Assembly (NCBI GenBank): GCA_003235365.1 | Contig: QJWJ01000101.1 | Location: 1-49,387 of the forward strand | Direction of reading: 5' to 3' | DNA from: Deltaproteobacteria bacterium | GTDB taxonomy: Bacteria; Myxococcota_A; Polyangia; Polyangiales; Polyangiaceae | DNA: 49,387 nucleotides | Shown: piece by piece, positions 1 through 7,973 of the stretch | Position numbering within the stretch: the first letter of the stretch is position 1 | How the letters are laid out: each line of letters begins with the position of its first letter | The notes under the pieces: generated by a model | The model's input: the letters and a program-made list of their open reading frames with translations, nothing else | Told to the model about the DNA's origin: nothing | Database searches by the model: none | Made by a program: the position numbers and the translations under genes

Positions 1-339
1 CGGGTTGGTGAAGCGTACGGCGTGGCTGTAGATTCGGCCGACAACGTGTACGCCACGGCGTCGTTGTCGTTCTTGGGCACCGAAGCTCGCGTCGACCGCG
101 CGTTTGTATATCAGCCAAACGCGCGTTGCTCGAGCTTTCGACTGTCGGTTGACTGTCGTTCGCGCCAGCACCCGTGGCACGCGAGCGCGGCGCTACTGAG
201 CGTCGCAGCTCCACTCGTAGGCGACGTCTGGGCCCATCAGGTCGAAGCCCTCGGTTTGCCAAGTTTCGGATTCGATTCGACCATCGCGGTAGTCAAATTC
301 GATACGGATGTGCTTGCCGCCCGCCCAAGTTGTGTCTGA
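1..339 (+). CDS. 3' end of possible SBBP/NHL beta-propeller protein (partial)
   Basis: The frame is open from the left edge to a TGA at 337-339. Its first residues read GEAYGVAVDSADNVYATAS, which matches the GVAVDxxxNVYATG pattern of SBBP/NHL-type propeller blades in secreted proteins. After about residue 40 the resemblance fades, and the last 147 bases overlap the opposite-strand gene ending at 193. The true end may therefore be elsewhere, or the tail may be degraded. Only the first 100 bases have the GC3 bias of the real genes. It is incomplete at the left edge; the propeller assignment is an inference from one blade motif. Confidence 0.35.
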   Translation, partial: RVGEAYGVAVDSADNVYATASLSFLGTEARVDRAFVYQPNARCSSFRLSVDCRSRQHPWHASAALLSVAAPLVGDVWAHQVEALGLPSFGFDSTIAVVKFDTDVLAARPSCV

Positions 340-1524
340 AGCGACCAAACGCGTGCCGTCGAATTGGAAGCTCGCCGCGACCCCCAGTGTGCTCTCTTCG
401 GGTAAGCGATAATCCGCGTAATCCTCAGGCGTGCCCATGAAGCGTCGCCAGACGTCAGGAAGGATGTCTGCATTCTCAGAGCTGTCGCGGGTGCTCAGTT
501 CGCCGTCGACAAAGCGCAGCCAGCTCTGGCCTAGCTCGAAGACGTCCGTCACGGGCTCACCGTTGGGCCACTGGTCTTCCGTCACGACGATCTGGCCGAG
601 GGTGTCCAAGTACTCCACTCGATCGACGCTGCCATCATCGCCCCGGTCGACCTCGCGGACCATCAGCCCCGAGTCTCCTTCGAGTGGCGTCGTGGTGTAG
701 CTGGTCGCAAAGGCATCGTCGATGTCCGTGTCGACGGTTTCCTCGCGCACGAGGTAGTCACCGTCGTACTCGTAGGTCGTGACGTACATGACGCCATTGT
801 CGAGCGTCTCGACGCGCAGCGGTCTGCCCCGAGTGTCGTAGGTGACCGTCCCGGTTGGGTCTTCCGAGAAGAACGATTGTTCGACGAGTAGCCCTGCCTC
901 CGAGTACTCATAGCCCTTGCCGTTGCTGCACCAGCGACGAAGGGCGTCGTAGGAGTACGAGTGGTTCCACTGCTCTCGCCCCGTGCAGTCGTTGTACAAT
1001 CCGGTAACCCGACCCGCTGTGTCGAAGGTAGTGACGACCATGTACGGCTCTGGAACGATGCCAGCGTCGGGCTCGGCCTCTGCCCCGACGCTGTCGACCA
1101 CTGCCGAAAGAATCTCGTCGGCGTAGATGAAGTCTTGCCGCGCAGTGAGCCCACCATTGCGCGGGTCCCGCACGATTCGCGCCTCGAGGTAGCAATCTCG
1201 TTGCGTGGGAGCGTCCGCGTCCTTGGACGAGCCATCCGCTGGACCAGTGGGCAGTGCGACCGCCGCGTCGGAGAGCCCGTCACGCGTGTCGTGGGGCGCT
1301 CCTGCGTCGCTGATGGGATCTGGCCCCGCCGCGTCGCGAGCTGTCGGGAGCTGCTTCCCGGCGTCAGGTGCCGGCCCGCTCTTGACACGACCGGTGGTCT
1401 CACGATCGGAGTTGCTGGTCTGGCACGCGGCTGGCAGTGCCATCGCAGCGACCAACACCCGAGCGCAAGGGTGGTTGATGCGCAGTAGTGTGGATCGCCT
1501 CGCAGAGCGCCAGCGTGCATACAT
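193..1524 (-). CDS. RHS/YD-repeat-like lipoprotein, 443 aa
   Basis: The protein is predicted to be exported and lipid-anchored. The chosen ATG at 1524 gives an Arg-rich n-region, a hydrophobic stretch (VLVAAMALPA) and a Cys in LPAAC; proline at -3 makes the lipobox imperfect. A D/A/P/S-rich linker of about 90 residues follows, with DAG motifs typical of myxobacterial surface lipoproteins. The mature part carries YD-like units such as SYSYDALRRW, TVTYDTRGRP and TTYEYDGDYL, as in RHS proteins, but lacks the RHS core and any toxin tip. It is monocistronic, convergent with the remnant at the left edge. An imperfect hairpin (1531-1557) sits 7 nt upstream of the start and dispersed-repeat copy A about 100 bp upstream. 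Function is unknown; envelope-surface binding is a guess. Confidence 0.75.
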   Translation of the reverse strand: MYARWRSARRSTLLRINHPCARVLVAAMALPAACQTSNSDRETTGRVKSGPAPDAGKQLPTARDAAGPDPISDAGAPHDTRDGLSDAAVALPTGPADGSSKDADAPTQRDCYLEARIVRDPRNGGLTARQDFIYADEILSAVVDSVGAEAEPDAGIVPEPYMVVTTFDTAGRVTGLYNDCTGREQWNHSYSYDALRRWCSNGKGYEYSEAGLLVEQSFFSEDPTGTVTYDTRGRPLRVETLDNGVMYVTTYEYDGDYLVREETVDTDIDDAFATSYTTTPLEGDSGLMVREVDRGDDGSVDRVEYLDTLGQIVVTEDQWPNGEPVTDVFELGQSWLRFVDGELSTRDSSENADILPDVWRRFMGTPEDYADYRLPEESTLGVAASFQFDGTRLVASDTTWAGGKHIRIEFDYRDGRIESETWQTEGFDLMGPDVAYEWSCDAQ

Positions 1525-1913
1525 GCGGCGACTATACCCGATGTGCGGGGGGATAGTACCCACCGAGCAGCGGTGGTTCGGTGAGACGCTGGAGCAGCGC
1601 CGTACGTCGCGTTCAGCGCTGCTCAATGGGCGAGCACGATTGACGGGCAGTTTCTTCAGGCCCCCGTTTGGTGACGGCCCGAGAAGCCGCCCTCGTTTGC
1701 AGTCTCCGCCGCTGAGTGCGTTCGAGGCGCGAACGAAACGGTATGCTGTCGTGTCGAAGGGAAACACATCGGGACGGCGTGGCGGCTGGAGTGCTCGGCA
1801 CCCGCGGAGTGTGACGCGGAACGAGACTGCGGCGTTCCAAGCTGTTTCGGGTGCGATTGAACCGAGGGGCGCGCACCGGATTGAGAGTTGGCGCCGTGGT
1901 ACCGTGCCGATTG
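1525..1913. other. Divergent intergenic region with repeat copy A and a 5'-UTR hairpin
   Basis: This 389-bp stretch separates the RHS-like lipoprotein (-) from the FIST gene (+) and should hold both promoters. It contains dispersed-repeat copy A (1627-1700). An imperfect inverted repeat, ACTATACCC/GGGGATAGT (1531-1539 and 1549-1557, 8 of 9 paired, 9-nt loop), lies just ahead of the lipoprotein start. Long reading frames across it are antisense shadows without usable starts. Confidence 0.6.
1627..1700 (+). repeat. Dispersed repeat, copy A
   Basis: One of three copies of a roughly 70-bp element in the window. It begins with the invariant 16-mer TGGGCGAGCACGATTG. A diverged but alignable body follows: C-G-GGC(A/G), a T-rich run, a CCCCCGTT(T)GG block, then GGGCCCGAGAA-like sequence. 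The other copies are at 25025 and 28501, all in the same plus orientation. This copy is about 100 bp upstream of the lipoprotein that starts at 1524. The exact right-hand limit is uncertain. Confidence 0.75.
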
Positions 1914-3026
1914 TTGAGGTTTTGCTCTGCAACGTCCACGAGTCCTGACGCGCTTGCCGCTTGGGCCGAGCTACGAGAGCGACTGGACGCGAGGCTTGGC
2001 CGAGCGCCGGACCTGCTGTTCGTGTTTGTTGCCGTCGAGTGCGCGGGCGAGGCGAACCAACTCGCACGTCACGCGGTGGCGAGTTTCCCCGCTTGCACGG
2101 TCGTCGGATGCGTAGCGCCGTCGTTGACGCCGAAGCCCGGTCAGCCCCGGGTGACGATGAGCGTGACGGCCGCAGTACTGCCGGGCATCGAACGGCGGAT
2201 TGTTTGCATCGAAGACATGACTCAGTCGCGATCCCTCGCAGACCTGGAACGAGTCGGCTCAGGTGTTGCGTCGGGTTGGTTTCTGTTCTCGGATCCACGA
2301 ACGGTGGACACCGAAGCCGTGTTGAGGTTCATGGACGCTCGCCTTGGCGGTGCGAGTGTCATGGGTTGTCTGGTCACGGATATCCAGAGACCCGCGGCTA
2401 CGGTGTTGATCTCGGGCGGACAGATCTACGAGCGCGGGGCAGTGGCTTTGGGACTAGGTCCCGGGCTAACGATGGAAACCAAGGTCCTGTCGGGGTGTCG
2501 ACCCATCGGAGAGCCGCTGATCGTCATGGACGCCGAGGACAATCTCATCCGGGCTTTCGACCAGGGGGAGGCGTCACAGGTCGTCAAGCGGATGGTGGAA
2601 GGCCTCTCGCCACAGGATCGCGCCCGTCTCTCGACGTCGCTCTGCCTCGGGCTTCAACTCGCGAATGATTCGAAGGTGACGGGCACGCCGGGGTTTGTCA
2701 TGCGCAGCTTGCTGAGCATCGACGGCAAGGGCGTTGCCGTCGTGTCATCGGTTCGCCCGCTGCAAGTGGTTCAGTTTCATCTGCGCGACGACCAGCACTT
2801 CGCCGATTCGTTCAACGAGTTCGTTACAGCTTCGGGCGGGGCGTTGGCGAGTGCGGATGGCCTGCTGCACTTCACGAGCTCCGGCTTGGTGTCCCCCGTC
2901 TGGGAGGACGTTCTCACCAAGTTTCAGGTGGGCGGGTGCTTCTGCAATGGCGAGATCGCGCCGCTCGAAGGGCACAGTCGTCTGCACGGGTTGACCAGTA
3001 CTTGGGCATTGCTGCGCGCGGCATGA
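1914..3026 (+). CDS. FIST-domain sensory protein
   Basis: FIST domains (FIST N plus FIST C) are predicted small-ligand sensors often wired to signal-transduction outputs. Here the protein consists only of FIST. Visible landmarks are LLFVFVAVECAGEANQLA, TVVGCVAPS, the SVMGCLVTD segment and the C-terminal VGGCFCNGEIAPL region, where FIST C proteins carry a Gx(F/C)xxGEIxP motif. I prefer a TTG start at 1914 because it gives MRFCSATSTSPDALAAW, the usual FIST N-terminus; GTG at 1851 is an in-frame alternative. No output domain or kinase is adjacent, so it may act in trans. It is likely cytoplasmic and convergent with the cluster that ends at 3083. Confidence 0.85.
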   Translation: MRFCSATSTSPDALAAWAELRERLDARLGRAPDLLFVFVAVECAGEANQLARHAVASFPACTVVGCVAPSLTPKPGQPRVTMSVTAAVLPGIERRIVCIEDMTQSRSLADLERVGSGVASGWFLFSDPRTVDTEAVLRFMDARLGGASVMGCLVTDIQRPAATVLISGGQIYERGAVALGLGPGLTMETKVLSGCRPIGEPLIVMDAEDNLIRAFDQGEASQVVKRMVEGLSPQDRARLSTSLCLGLQLANDSKVTGTPGFVMRSLLSIDGKGVAVVSSVRPLQVVQFHLRDDQHFADSFNEFVTASGGALASADGLLHFTSSGLVSPVWEDVLTKFQVGGCFCNGEIAPLEGHSRLHGLTSTWALLRAA

Positions 3027-3082
3027 CATCGATGCTCCGTCGGCGCCAGTCACCCCGCTGATTGCCGGCGTTGGTCTCCGTT

Positions 3083-3628
3083 CTAGACTCCAAAGACTTC
3101 CTTCAAGACTTGGTCGAGGAGTCGTAGCAGTTCGCTCGCTTCGAGGGATGCGGCGAGTGTCGTCAACGTTGCGGCGGACGCGGGCGACGTGGCCATGCGG
3201 CGACGCAACTCGACGAGCCACTCATCCCTTTGCCGGTTCCCTCGAGCTACGAGGGCCTGTTGACCCGCAGCTTGCCGGATGCAGTGCTCGGCGAGCTTGC
3301 GCAATTCCTTCAGACGTCGTTCGCGTTCACTCGAAGCGTCTGCCAGAATGCTCAGGGCGGTGTTGACCAGCGCCTGACCTTGGAGATGGCGCTGCTGAAA
3401 CGTCAGACGCCGCCCATGGTGATCGTAGGCCATGGCGCCCATCGACGTCAGGCAGTGCTCTGCCCACAGTACCGCGAGGTGACTGCCCTCGGCAATCTCA
3501 TGTTCATCTAGAGCGGATAGTGTTCGCCGGAACCAAGCGCCAGTGTCAGCCGGGTTCGCGAGGTCGTCGCCCCGAGGAGCGGTCGACAACAGCTGGGTCA
3601 ACAGTTCGTGTTGTGAAAGCGAGCCCAT
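3083..3628 (-). CDS. Alpha-helical protein of unknown function, 181 aa (DUF2589 cluster)
   Basis: This is the last gene of the minus-strand cluster that begins with the amidase at 7504. It has no signal peptide or membrane segment. The sequence is rich in Leu/Ala/Arg/Glu and predicted to be almost entirely helical, with a charged central stretch (SSERERRLKELRKLAEHCIRQAAGQQ) that could form a coiled coil. Codon use is typical of the genome. ATG at 3628 is chosen; a TTG at 3640 is possible. It follows the 195-aa gene by 42 nt, so co-transcription is likely. I recognise no family. Confidence 0.65.
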   Translation of the reverse strand: MGSLSQHELLTQLLSTAPRGDDLANPADTGAWFRRTLSALDEHEIAEGSHLAVLWAEHCLTSMGAMAYDHHGRRLTFQQRHLQGQALVNTALSILADASSERERRLKELRKLAEHCIRQAAGQQALVARGNRQRDEWLVELRRRMATSPASAATLTTLAASLEASELLRLLDQVLKEVFGV

Positions 3629-3670
3629 GAGCCTTGCCAACCAGCATCCTGCGGGCGCCCCCGATGAAGC

Positions 3671-4258
3671 TCACTCCCTGGCGCCGGACAGTGGCACCGG
3701 CAGTTCCGAATCGCTGAGGCGCAACAGGATCCGATCCAGGAGCACCAATCGATCGACACCGCTGAGCGAGGCTGCGAGCCACAGCGACGTCGGGCGTGTG
3801 GTGGGGTGCGACGCGAGCACTTGCCAAACCGCTTTCGCCCAGGCGCTGCTCGACTGGCCCCCGCGGTCAGGCAAGTCGCCGACGATGGCCAGAGCCCCGA
3901 CGGCTTCGATCAGCTTCTCTTCGAAGGAATCCACGTGTCCTTCGTTGTTGAGCGCGCGCGTGCGCAACAGTTCTTCCGCGCGTCGCAGTGCTTGCAGGAC
4001 ACTGGCCGCCTCCGCTCGGCGTCTGCCCGCCGCTGGCGCGTCGCTACCTCGGATCGTCGTGGCGAGTATGTTCGCCTTGAGCGAAACGATCTCGCTGGCT
4101 TCGGGTGCGCGGAGCTCTCGTAGGATCTGTTCGGCATTCGAAAGCCAATCCGTCGCCATCGCGCTGAAGTCCATGCGACCCGCCTCGTATTGGGCGACGA
4201 GGCCTCGAAGCAGCAGCAAGTGCTCGCGCAGGCGCTGTGATTGAACGAACAGTGTCAC
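3671..4258 (-). CDS. Alpha-helical protein of unknown function, 195 aa (DUF2589 cluster)
   Basis: The gene starts with GTG only 3 nt after the TAG of the 368-aa gene, so the two are probably translationally coupled. The product is cytoplasmic by appearance and mostly helical, with Leu-rich amphipathic stretches (QRLREHLLLLRGLVAQYEAG; EAASVLQALRRAEELLRTRA). It resembles its downstream neighbour at 3083 in size, composition and a C-terminal LL(D)RxLL/LLDQVL segment, so the two could be distant paralogues. No catalytic motif is visible. Confidence 0.65.
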   Translation of the reverse strand: MTLFVQSQRLREHLLLLRGLVAQYEAGRMDFSAMATDWLSNAEQILRELRAPEASEIVSLKANILATTIRGSDAPAAGRRRAEAASVLQALRRAEELLRTRALNNEGHVDSFEEKLIEAVGALAIVGDLPDRGGQSSSAWAKAVWQVLASHPTTRPTSLWLAASLSGVDRLVLLDRILLRLSDSELPVPLSGARE

Positions 4259-4261
4259 GGG

Positions 4262-5368
4262 CTACTCGGGGAGCAGGCGCCAGACCTTTTCGTCGCCATC
4301 ACCCGACTCGGAAACCCACTCGACCCCGTGCTCGGACATGAGCAAGTTGATCCGCGTGATGGTCGCTGCGCTGGCGCTGGTGTTGACGTTTGCGGTCGGC
4401 GCCTCAATCGTGAGATCCGGCGGAGTCGTGGGCTTGGCGATGCAATTCGCAAGGGCCGTGTCACCCGCGACAGACATGAGCGCAGGAAGCGCGTTGCAAA
4501 GCAGATTGGCCATTTCAGCGGCTTCGGTCTCGTCTCGAGCGAAACGGACCGTCGCCTGCGTGTCGCCCAAGGCGAAGTCGAAGTAGCGCGTGAGCAGCTC
4601 GTTCGTTCCGTCGAGCTTCTGTTCGCGACGAGCAGTGCGCCGTCGGACGATGAAGTTCCTGAGCACTCGGACCGTCGCTGCCCGCATTTGATCTTCGATG
4701 TCGATGTCGGTGGCGGGGTCGATGTTGTCCTGCTCGGTTGGCTGCTGCCACGGCCCGAGAATGCGATCGTATTCGACCGTCAGTCGCGTCCGTAGCTCCA
4801 TCTCGCCGGCGCCGGCCTTTTCGGCAGATTCCCCCTCGTGGGAAGCGGACTGCTCGCCGTCTGGTCGCTTCGCCGCCGGTTTTGCGTTACCGCGCAGGGC
4901 CCAACGGATGATCCTCAGAACCGTCCACAGGCCCCGGAGATACGTTCGGGCATCGGAACCGTCCTCGAGCGCGGAGGTCGGGTCTTCGGGCTTGCTGTCC
5001 CTCGTGCTGAGGGGTCCACCGCTCGGCTCCGCAATGCCGTCCCAACCGTCGACGGTCTGAACGACTGCCGCCCACACTGCGTCCACGACGTGTTCGGTGC
5101 TCGCCACTCGAAAGGCGCTCCCCGGGTGGATGCCCGTGACGACGAGTGGAACGCTGACCGACACCTTGTTCAGCCGAAGGCGGGGAACGGGAACGCCTCG
5201 CAGCAGCTCGTGCTTTTGGTATTGTCGCGCCAAGCGAACAGTGGCCAGGTCGGCTGACGCACGCCCTTTCGCAAAAGAGGCCACCACCGCCGCAACGACC
5301 GAGCTCAGTGTCGTTTCTTGGGGTGGGATAGCGTTGTCTTTTCCGTCACCCTGCTGACCGTCTGCCAT
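4262..5368 (-). CDS. DUF2589-neighbour protein with helical hairpin and PVP-beta segment, 368 aa
   Basis: Residues about 20-70 form an Ala-rich amphipathic helix (SSVVAAVVASFAKGRASADLA) followed by a helix and the segment LLRGVPVPRLRLNKVSVSVP, which starts a beta region. This layout parallels the neighbouring DUF2589 protein (Ala/Gln-rich helix, then MLPIPYVQIEEGEVEF), suggesting a shared fold. A low-complexity acidic stretch links to a helical C-terminal half. There is no signal peptide. ATG 5368 is chosen (GAGGG just upstream); ATG 5389 is an alternative. It sits between the DUF2589 gene and the two helical proteins. Function is unknown; a structural or scaffold role with DUF2589 is inferred from context only. 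Confidence 0.7.
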   Translation of the reverse strand: MADGQQGDGKDNAIPPQETTLSSVVAAVVASFAKGRASADLATVRLARQYQKHELLRGVPVPRLRLNKVSVSVPLVVTGIHPGSAFRVASTEHVVDAVWAAVVQTVDGWDGIAEPSGGPLSTRDSKPEDPTSALEDGSDARTYLRGLWTVLRIIRWALRGNAKPAAKRPDGEQSASHEGESAEKAGAGEMELRTRLTVEYDRILGPWQQPTEQDNIDPATDIDIEDQMRAATVRVLRNFIVRRRTARREQKLDGTNELLTRYFDFALGDTQATVRFARDETEAAEMANLLCNALPALMSVAGDTALANCIAKPTTPPDLTIEAPTANVNTSASAATITRINLLMSEHGVEWVSESGDGDEKVWRLLPE

Positions 5369-5792
5369 AACCCTCGACCCTTGTATCATCCTCGGGATCT
5401 AAAGCGAACCCAAGCCCTTCCAATCCCGCCCGCTGGCCGCGCTTGGAGCAGCTCTCGGACGCTTGCACGGCGCGGCTGTTGCAGCCGCGAGCCGGGAGAC
5501 GTTCGCGTCGAGCCGCACCCAGCGAACAACTGGCGCGTTGATACGACGAAGAGCCTGGCGATGGCTGCACGGTGCGTCCGTGCCACTGACGAGCGCCTGC
5601 GACGCGGCCCCGAAAAACGTCCCAGCATCAGCTTGAGGCGTTCTTCGGGGCTGGTATTGTCTACGGCAAGCGAATCGACTCTCGTGTCCTGAGTCCATGA
5701 CTCGGACCAGAGTTACCATCGACCCCGAAGGACGAGGCCTTCCGGAAAGCAGGTTGCCGCAGCGCGTCTGTGGACTACACCGTCATCCGTCG
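5369..5792. other. Gap inside the DUF2589 cluster, possibly a decayed small gene
   Basis: These 424 bp lie between the DUF2589 gene and the 368-aa gene, both on the minus strand. A minus-strand frame reads a protein-like stretch (VDSLAVDNTSPEERLKLMLG, about 5690-5620). Another frame continues with a plausible segment after a run of five T's near 5612. Neither has a convincing start and full-length GC3 bias, so I do not call a gene. It may be a frameshifted remnant or simply untranslated leader with the promoter of the 368-aa gene. Confidence 0.4.
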
Positions 5793-6635
5793 TCAGGACG
5801 GCTTGACTGGTCGCCACTCGACCCGAGCTCCGGCCTCGACGGTCTCCTTGAAGTCGGAGGGGACCTGGACCGGAACGTCTGCGATTGCTGACGTATCTGC
5901 ACCTTCGGCTACGTCGCTGGTGACCTTGAGACGGATGCGTTCGCCACCCGACGTTGCCTTGGTTGCGAGGATGAGCTCGTCGCCGGTCTTGAGAGCGGTC
6001 TTGCCGAGGTTGAGCTTGACGGTGTTGGACGTTCCACTGCCGTCGAGCGATGCTGCCTCGGTCACCTTGAACGTTCCTCCGCCGAGGTAACCCGTCGGCG
6101 TCTCTGCGAGGCTGTTTTCCAAGATGTTGAGGATGCGCTCCGTTCCGGACGGGAGGTCCGTACCCCGCACGCGCACGCGCACGCGCATGTCGTAGCTGCG
6201 TTCGACCTTGTCCGTCGATGAAGAGGACTTCTTCATCGACATGGACGCCTTCACCTTCGCTTTGACGAACCACGTACCGATTGTTGCATCGAGTGAAGCG
6301 CTGCCTGCGAGTTCCGAAGAAGTAGTCGTCTCCTGTTGCGAAGTGAGTTTCGCGTTGAACTCGACCTCGCCCTCTTCGATTTGCACGTAGGGGATGGGCA
6401 ACATCGCGATGAAGGGCACATCCAGTTTGAACTCTTCTGGATCGCCCGCGGCGTTCGCGCGTGTGTAGCGGAACGTCGTGTTCCTCACGTCCCCGTTCTT
6501 GTCGAACCCGACTTCGCTGACGAAGTTGGCCGTCGCGATTGCCGACTTGGCCTGTGCTTGTACGATCGCATTCAACGGACCTCCAATGAGGTTGTCGAAG
6601 TCGAGGGATGCCAGTTCCTGTCCTAAATTCGCCAT
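5793..6635 (-). CDS. DUF2589 domain protein, 280 aa
   Basis: The N-terminal ~190 residues match the DUF2589 family as I know it. The opening QELASLDFDNLIGGPLNAIV runs into an Ala/Gln helix (QAQAKSAIATANFVSEVGF), a beta-rich core beginning LPIPYVQIEEGEVEF, and a VxAKVKASMSMKKSSSSTD strand pair. About 90 further residues form a second beta-rich domain (GGGTFKVTEAASLDGS onwards) not usual in the family. There is no signal peptide. The start is well supported by GGAAAGGAAA about 7 nt upstream of ATG 6635. It is flanked by the amidase (75 nt upstream) and the 368-aa protein. No biochemical function has been assigned to DUF2589 to my knowledge; here it is inferred to belong to a multi-gene assembly. 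Confidence 0.85.
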   Translation of the reverse strand: MANLGQELASLDFDNLIGGPLNAIVQAQAKSAIATANFVSEVGFDKNGDVRNTTFRYTRANAAGDPEEFKLDVPFIAMLPIPYVQIEEGEVEFNAKLTSQQETTTSSELAGSASLDATIGTWFVKAKVKASMSMKKSSSSTDKVERSYDMRVRVRVRGTDLPSGTERILNILENSLAETPTGYLGGGTFKVTEAASLDGSGTSNTVKLNLGKTALKTGDELILATKATSGGERIRLKVTSDVAEGADTSAIADVPVQVPSDFKETVEAGARVEWRPVKPS

Positions 6636-6709
6636 CTACCGTTTCCTTTCCGCCCCCTATGGGCCTAGTTCGAAGGGCTCTGTCGAGACCGACGTTTCGG
6701 GTGTTGAAC

Positions 6710-7504
6710 TCAAACTGCGACGAGGAAGCGGCTGTGGACCCAGCCTTCTACCGTGCCGTCGGGTGTCGTGACGTGCCACCACGGATCGGAAGCATCGACC
6801 TGCAACACCTCCGTCCCCGACGCCAGTGGACTGCCGGGTACTTGTGCAAAGTTTACGCCGGCGCCCTCCCTGACGTTGAGTTGCGTCGAGGTACGGTAGC
6901 GGGGCTCCCCATCGTCCCGTCGCCCCTCGACGAGACTCTGTAGTTGTCGCAGGGGATAGGCTGGACCGGGATCGAACTTTCGTCCAGGCGAAATGTCATC
7001 GTGTCCGGCCACGCCGCGCAACGGATAGGCTTGGAACAGAGCTTGGCAGATCTCACTGACGGCGGAGATCTGTTCCGGTGTGTAGGCGGCCCAATGGCTG
7101 TACTTGAGCGCGGTATTCTTGTGGCGCGCCTCGACGACTTCGCCTTTGTACGGTCGGGACCCCGAATCGAGATAGCCGTTCGTGGACTTCGTGAGGTAGC
7201 CCGGGTTCACGATTTCGATGCCGATCGTGAACTGGTTGCAGCCACTCTTGCCGCCCCATTGGCTCTTGCCGGCGTGCCACGCCACGCGATTGAACGGGAC
7301 CATTTGGGTTACCGTTCCGTCAGTGTCTACGACCAGGTGTGCCGAGACCGTCGCGCCACCCATGCCCTGAAATGCGCTAATGACTCCGGAAGCTCCCTGG
7401 GTAGCCGTGTAGTGGATGATCACGTATTCCGGCGTCATGGTGCCGCCCATGTTGTCGGTCGCGACGAACTTGACGCCCTCGATGCGGTGGTCAGCTATTT
7501 TCAT
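6710..7504 (-). CDS. N-acetylmuramoyl-L-alanine amidase (Amidase_2) with SH3b domain
   Basis: This enzyme would hydrolyse the amide bond between N-acetylmuramate and L-alanine in peptidoglycan. The Amidase_2/PGRP fold spans about residues 10-190, with probable zinc ligands His31 (VIIHYTATQ), His168 (AGHDDISPG) and Asp178 (KFDPG). Residues 203-264 form a bacterial SH3 domain (TQLNVREGAG to GWVHSRFLV) that commonly binds wall peptides. The start at 7504 is fixed by a perfect GGGAGGT Shine-Dalgarno 8 nt upstream. There is no signal peptide, as in phage endolysins or effectors exported by a dedicated machine. It is the first gene of the DUF2589 cluster. Confidence 0.92.
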   Translation of the reverse strand: MKIADHRIEGVKFVATDNMGGTMTPEYVIIHYTATQGASGVISAFQGMGGATVSAHLVVDTDGTVTQMVPFNRVAWHAGKSQWGGKSGCNQFTIGIEIVNPGYLTKSTNGYLDSGSRPYKGEVVEARHKNTALKYSHWAAYTPEQISAVSEICQALFQAYPLRGVAGHDDISPGRKFDPGPAYPLRQLQSLVEGRRDDGEPRYRTSTQLNVREGAGVNFAQVPGSPLASGTEVLQVDASDPWWHVTTPDGTVEGWVHSRFLVAV

Positions 7505-7973
7505 CTGGTTACCTCCCAACAGCTACGTTCTCGATGTCGCGTGCCGCGAAACGGACCTGTTCAGCAGTTTCCCCCACGCTCGTGCGCCACGGTTCCCCAA
7601 ACGCCATCGCGGGGCACTTCATACCCCGCGATGAGCGATCCAAGCGCCCTCGTCAGCTTCATACTCGATCGGGTGAAACATTGGATGCGAAAGTTCTGCA
7701 AACTTGCCTGGTGGCCGTTCACCGTGTCCAAGTTCTATGGGCGAGCAGCCAGTTGTCCATAACCGCACATTACAGGTGCTGAAAGTCCACTCGATCGGGT
7801 GGGCGAAGGAGCATCGCGCTGCGAACTGGTTCACAGTCGACAGCAGCGTCAGTGTTCACCCGAGCAGGGTGGGAGAAGGTGCCGCACAGTGGGAAGGAGT
7901 GCGGCGGAAACTTGATGTGCTGCGTGCGGCTGGTGATCGGCTGGGTTATCGGCAGATCGGCGCTCCTCAACGC
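7505..7973. other. 469-bp leader region of the DUF2589 cluster with hairpin and paired near-palindromes
   Basis: No gene is supported here: base composition is visibly less GC-rich and no frame has GC3 bias. It contains a perfect 9-bp hairpin (7606-7632) about 100 bp upstream of the amidase. Two copies of the 13-mer ACTCGATCGGGTG lie at 7663-7675 and 7789-7801, each the core of a near-palindrome CACYCGATCGGGTG. It should carry the promoter of the cluster and the 3' end of the LysR transcript. Confidence 0.6.
7606..7632. promoter_or_regulatory. Perfect 9-bp hairpin upstream of amidase gene
   Basis: The arms ATCGCGGGG (7606-7614) and CCCCGCGAT (7624-7632) are perfectly complementary with a 9-nt loop. 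There is no T-run on either side, so this is not a standard intrinsic terminator. It could sit in the 5' UTR of the amidase mRNA or act as an operator. Confidence 0.55.

Noticed and set aside
5399..5719. Minus-strand frame of 106 aa within the DUF2589 cluster gap
   Set aside because: Only part of it looks protein-like and the coding signal changes frame near a T run; kept as a possible remnant, not a gene.
6165..6190. Alternating CGCACG tract resembling a microsatellite
   Set aside because: It is in-frame coding sequence for RVRVRVR in the DUF2589 protein.
7619..7834. Minus-strand frame of 71 aa containing two HPIE motifs 42 codons apart
   Set aside because: The repeated motif is simply the repeated near-palindrome read in frame; third-position composition is unlike real genes and there is no ribosome binding site.
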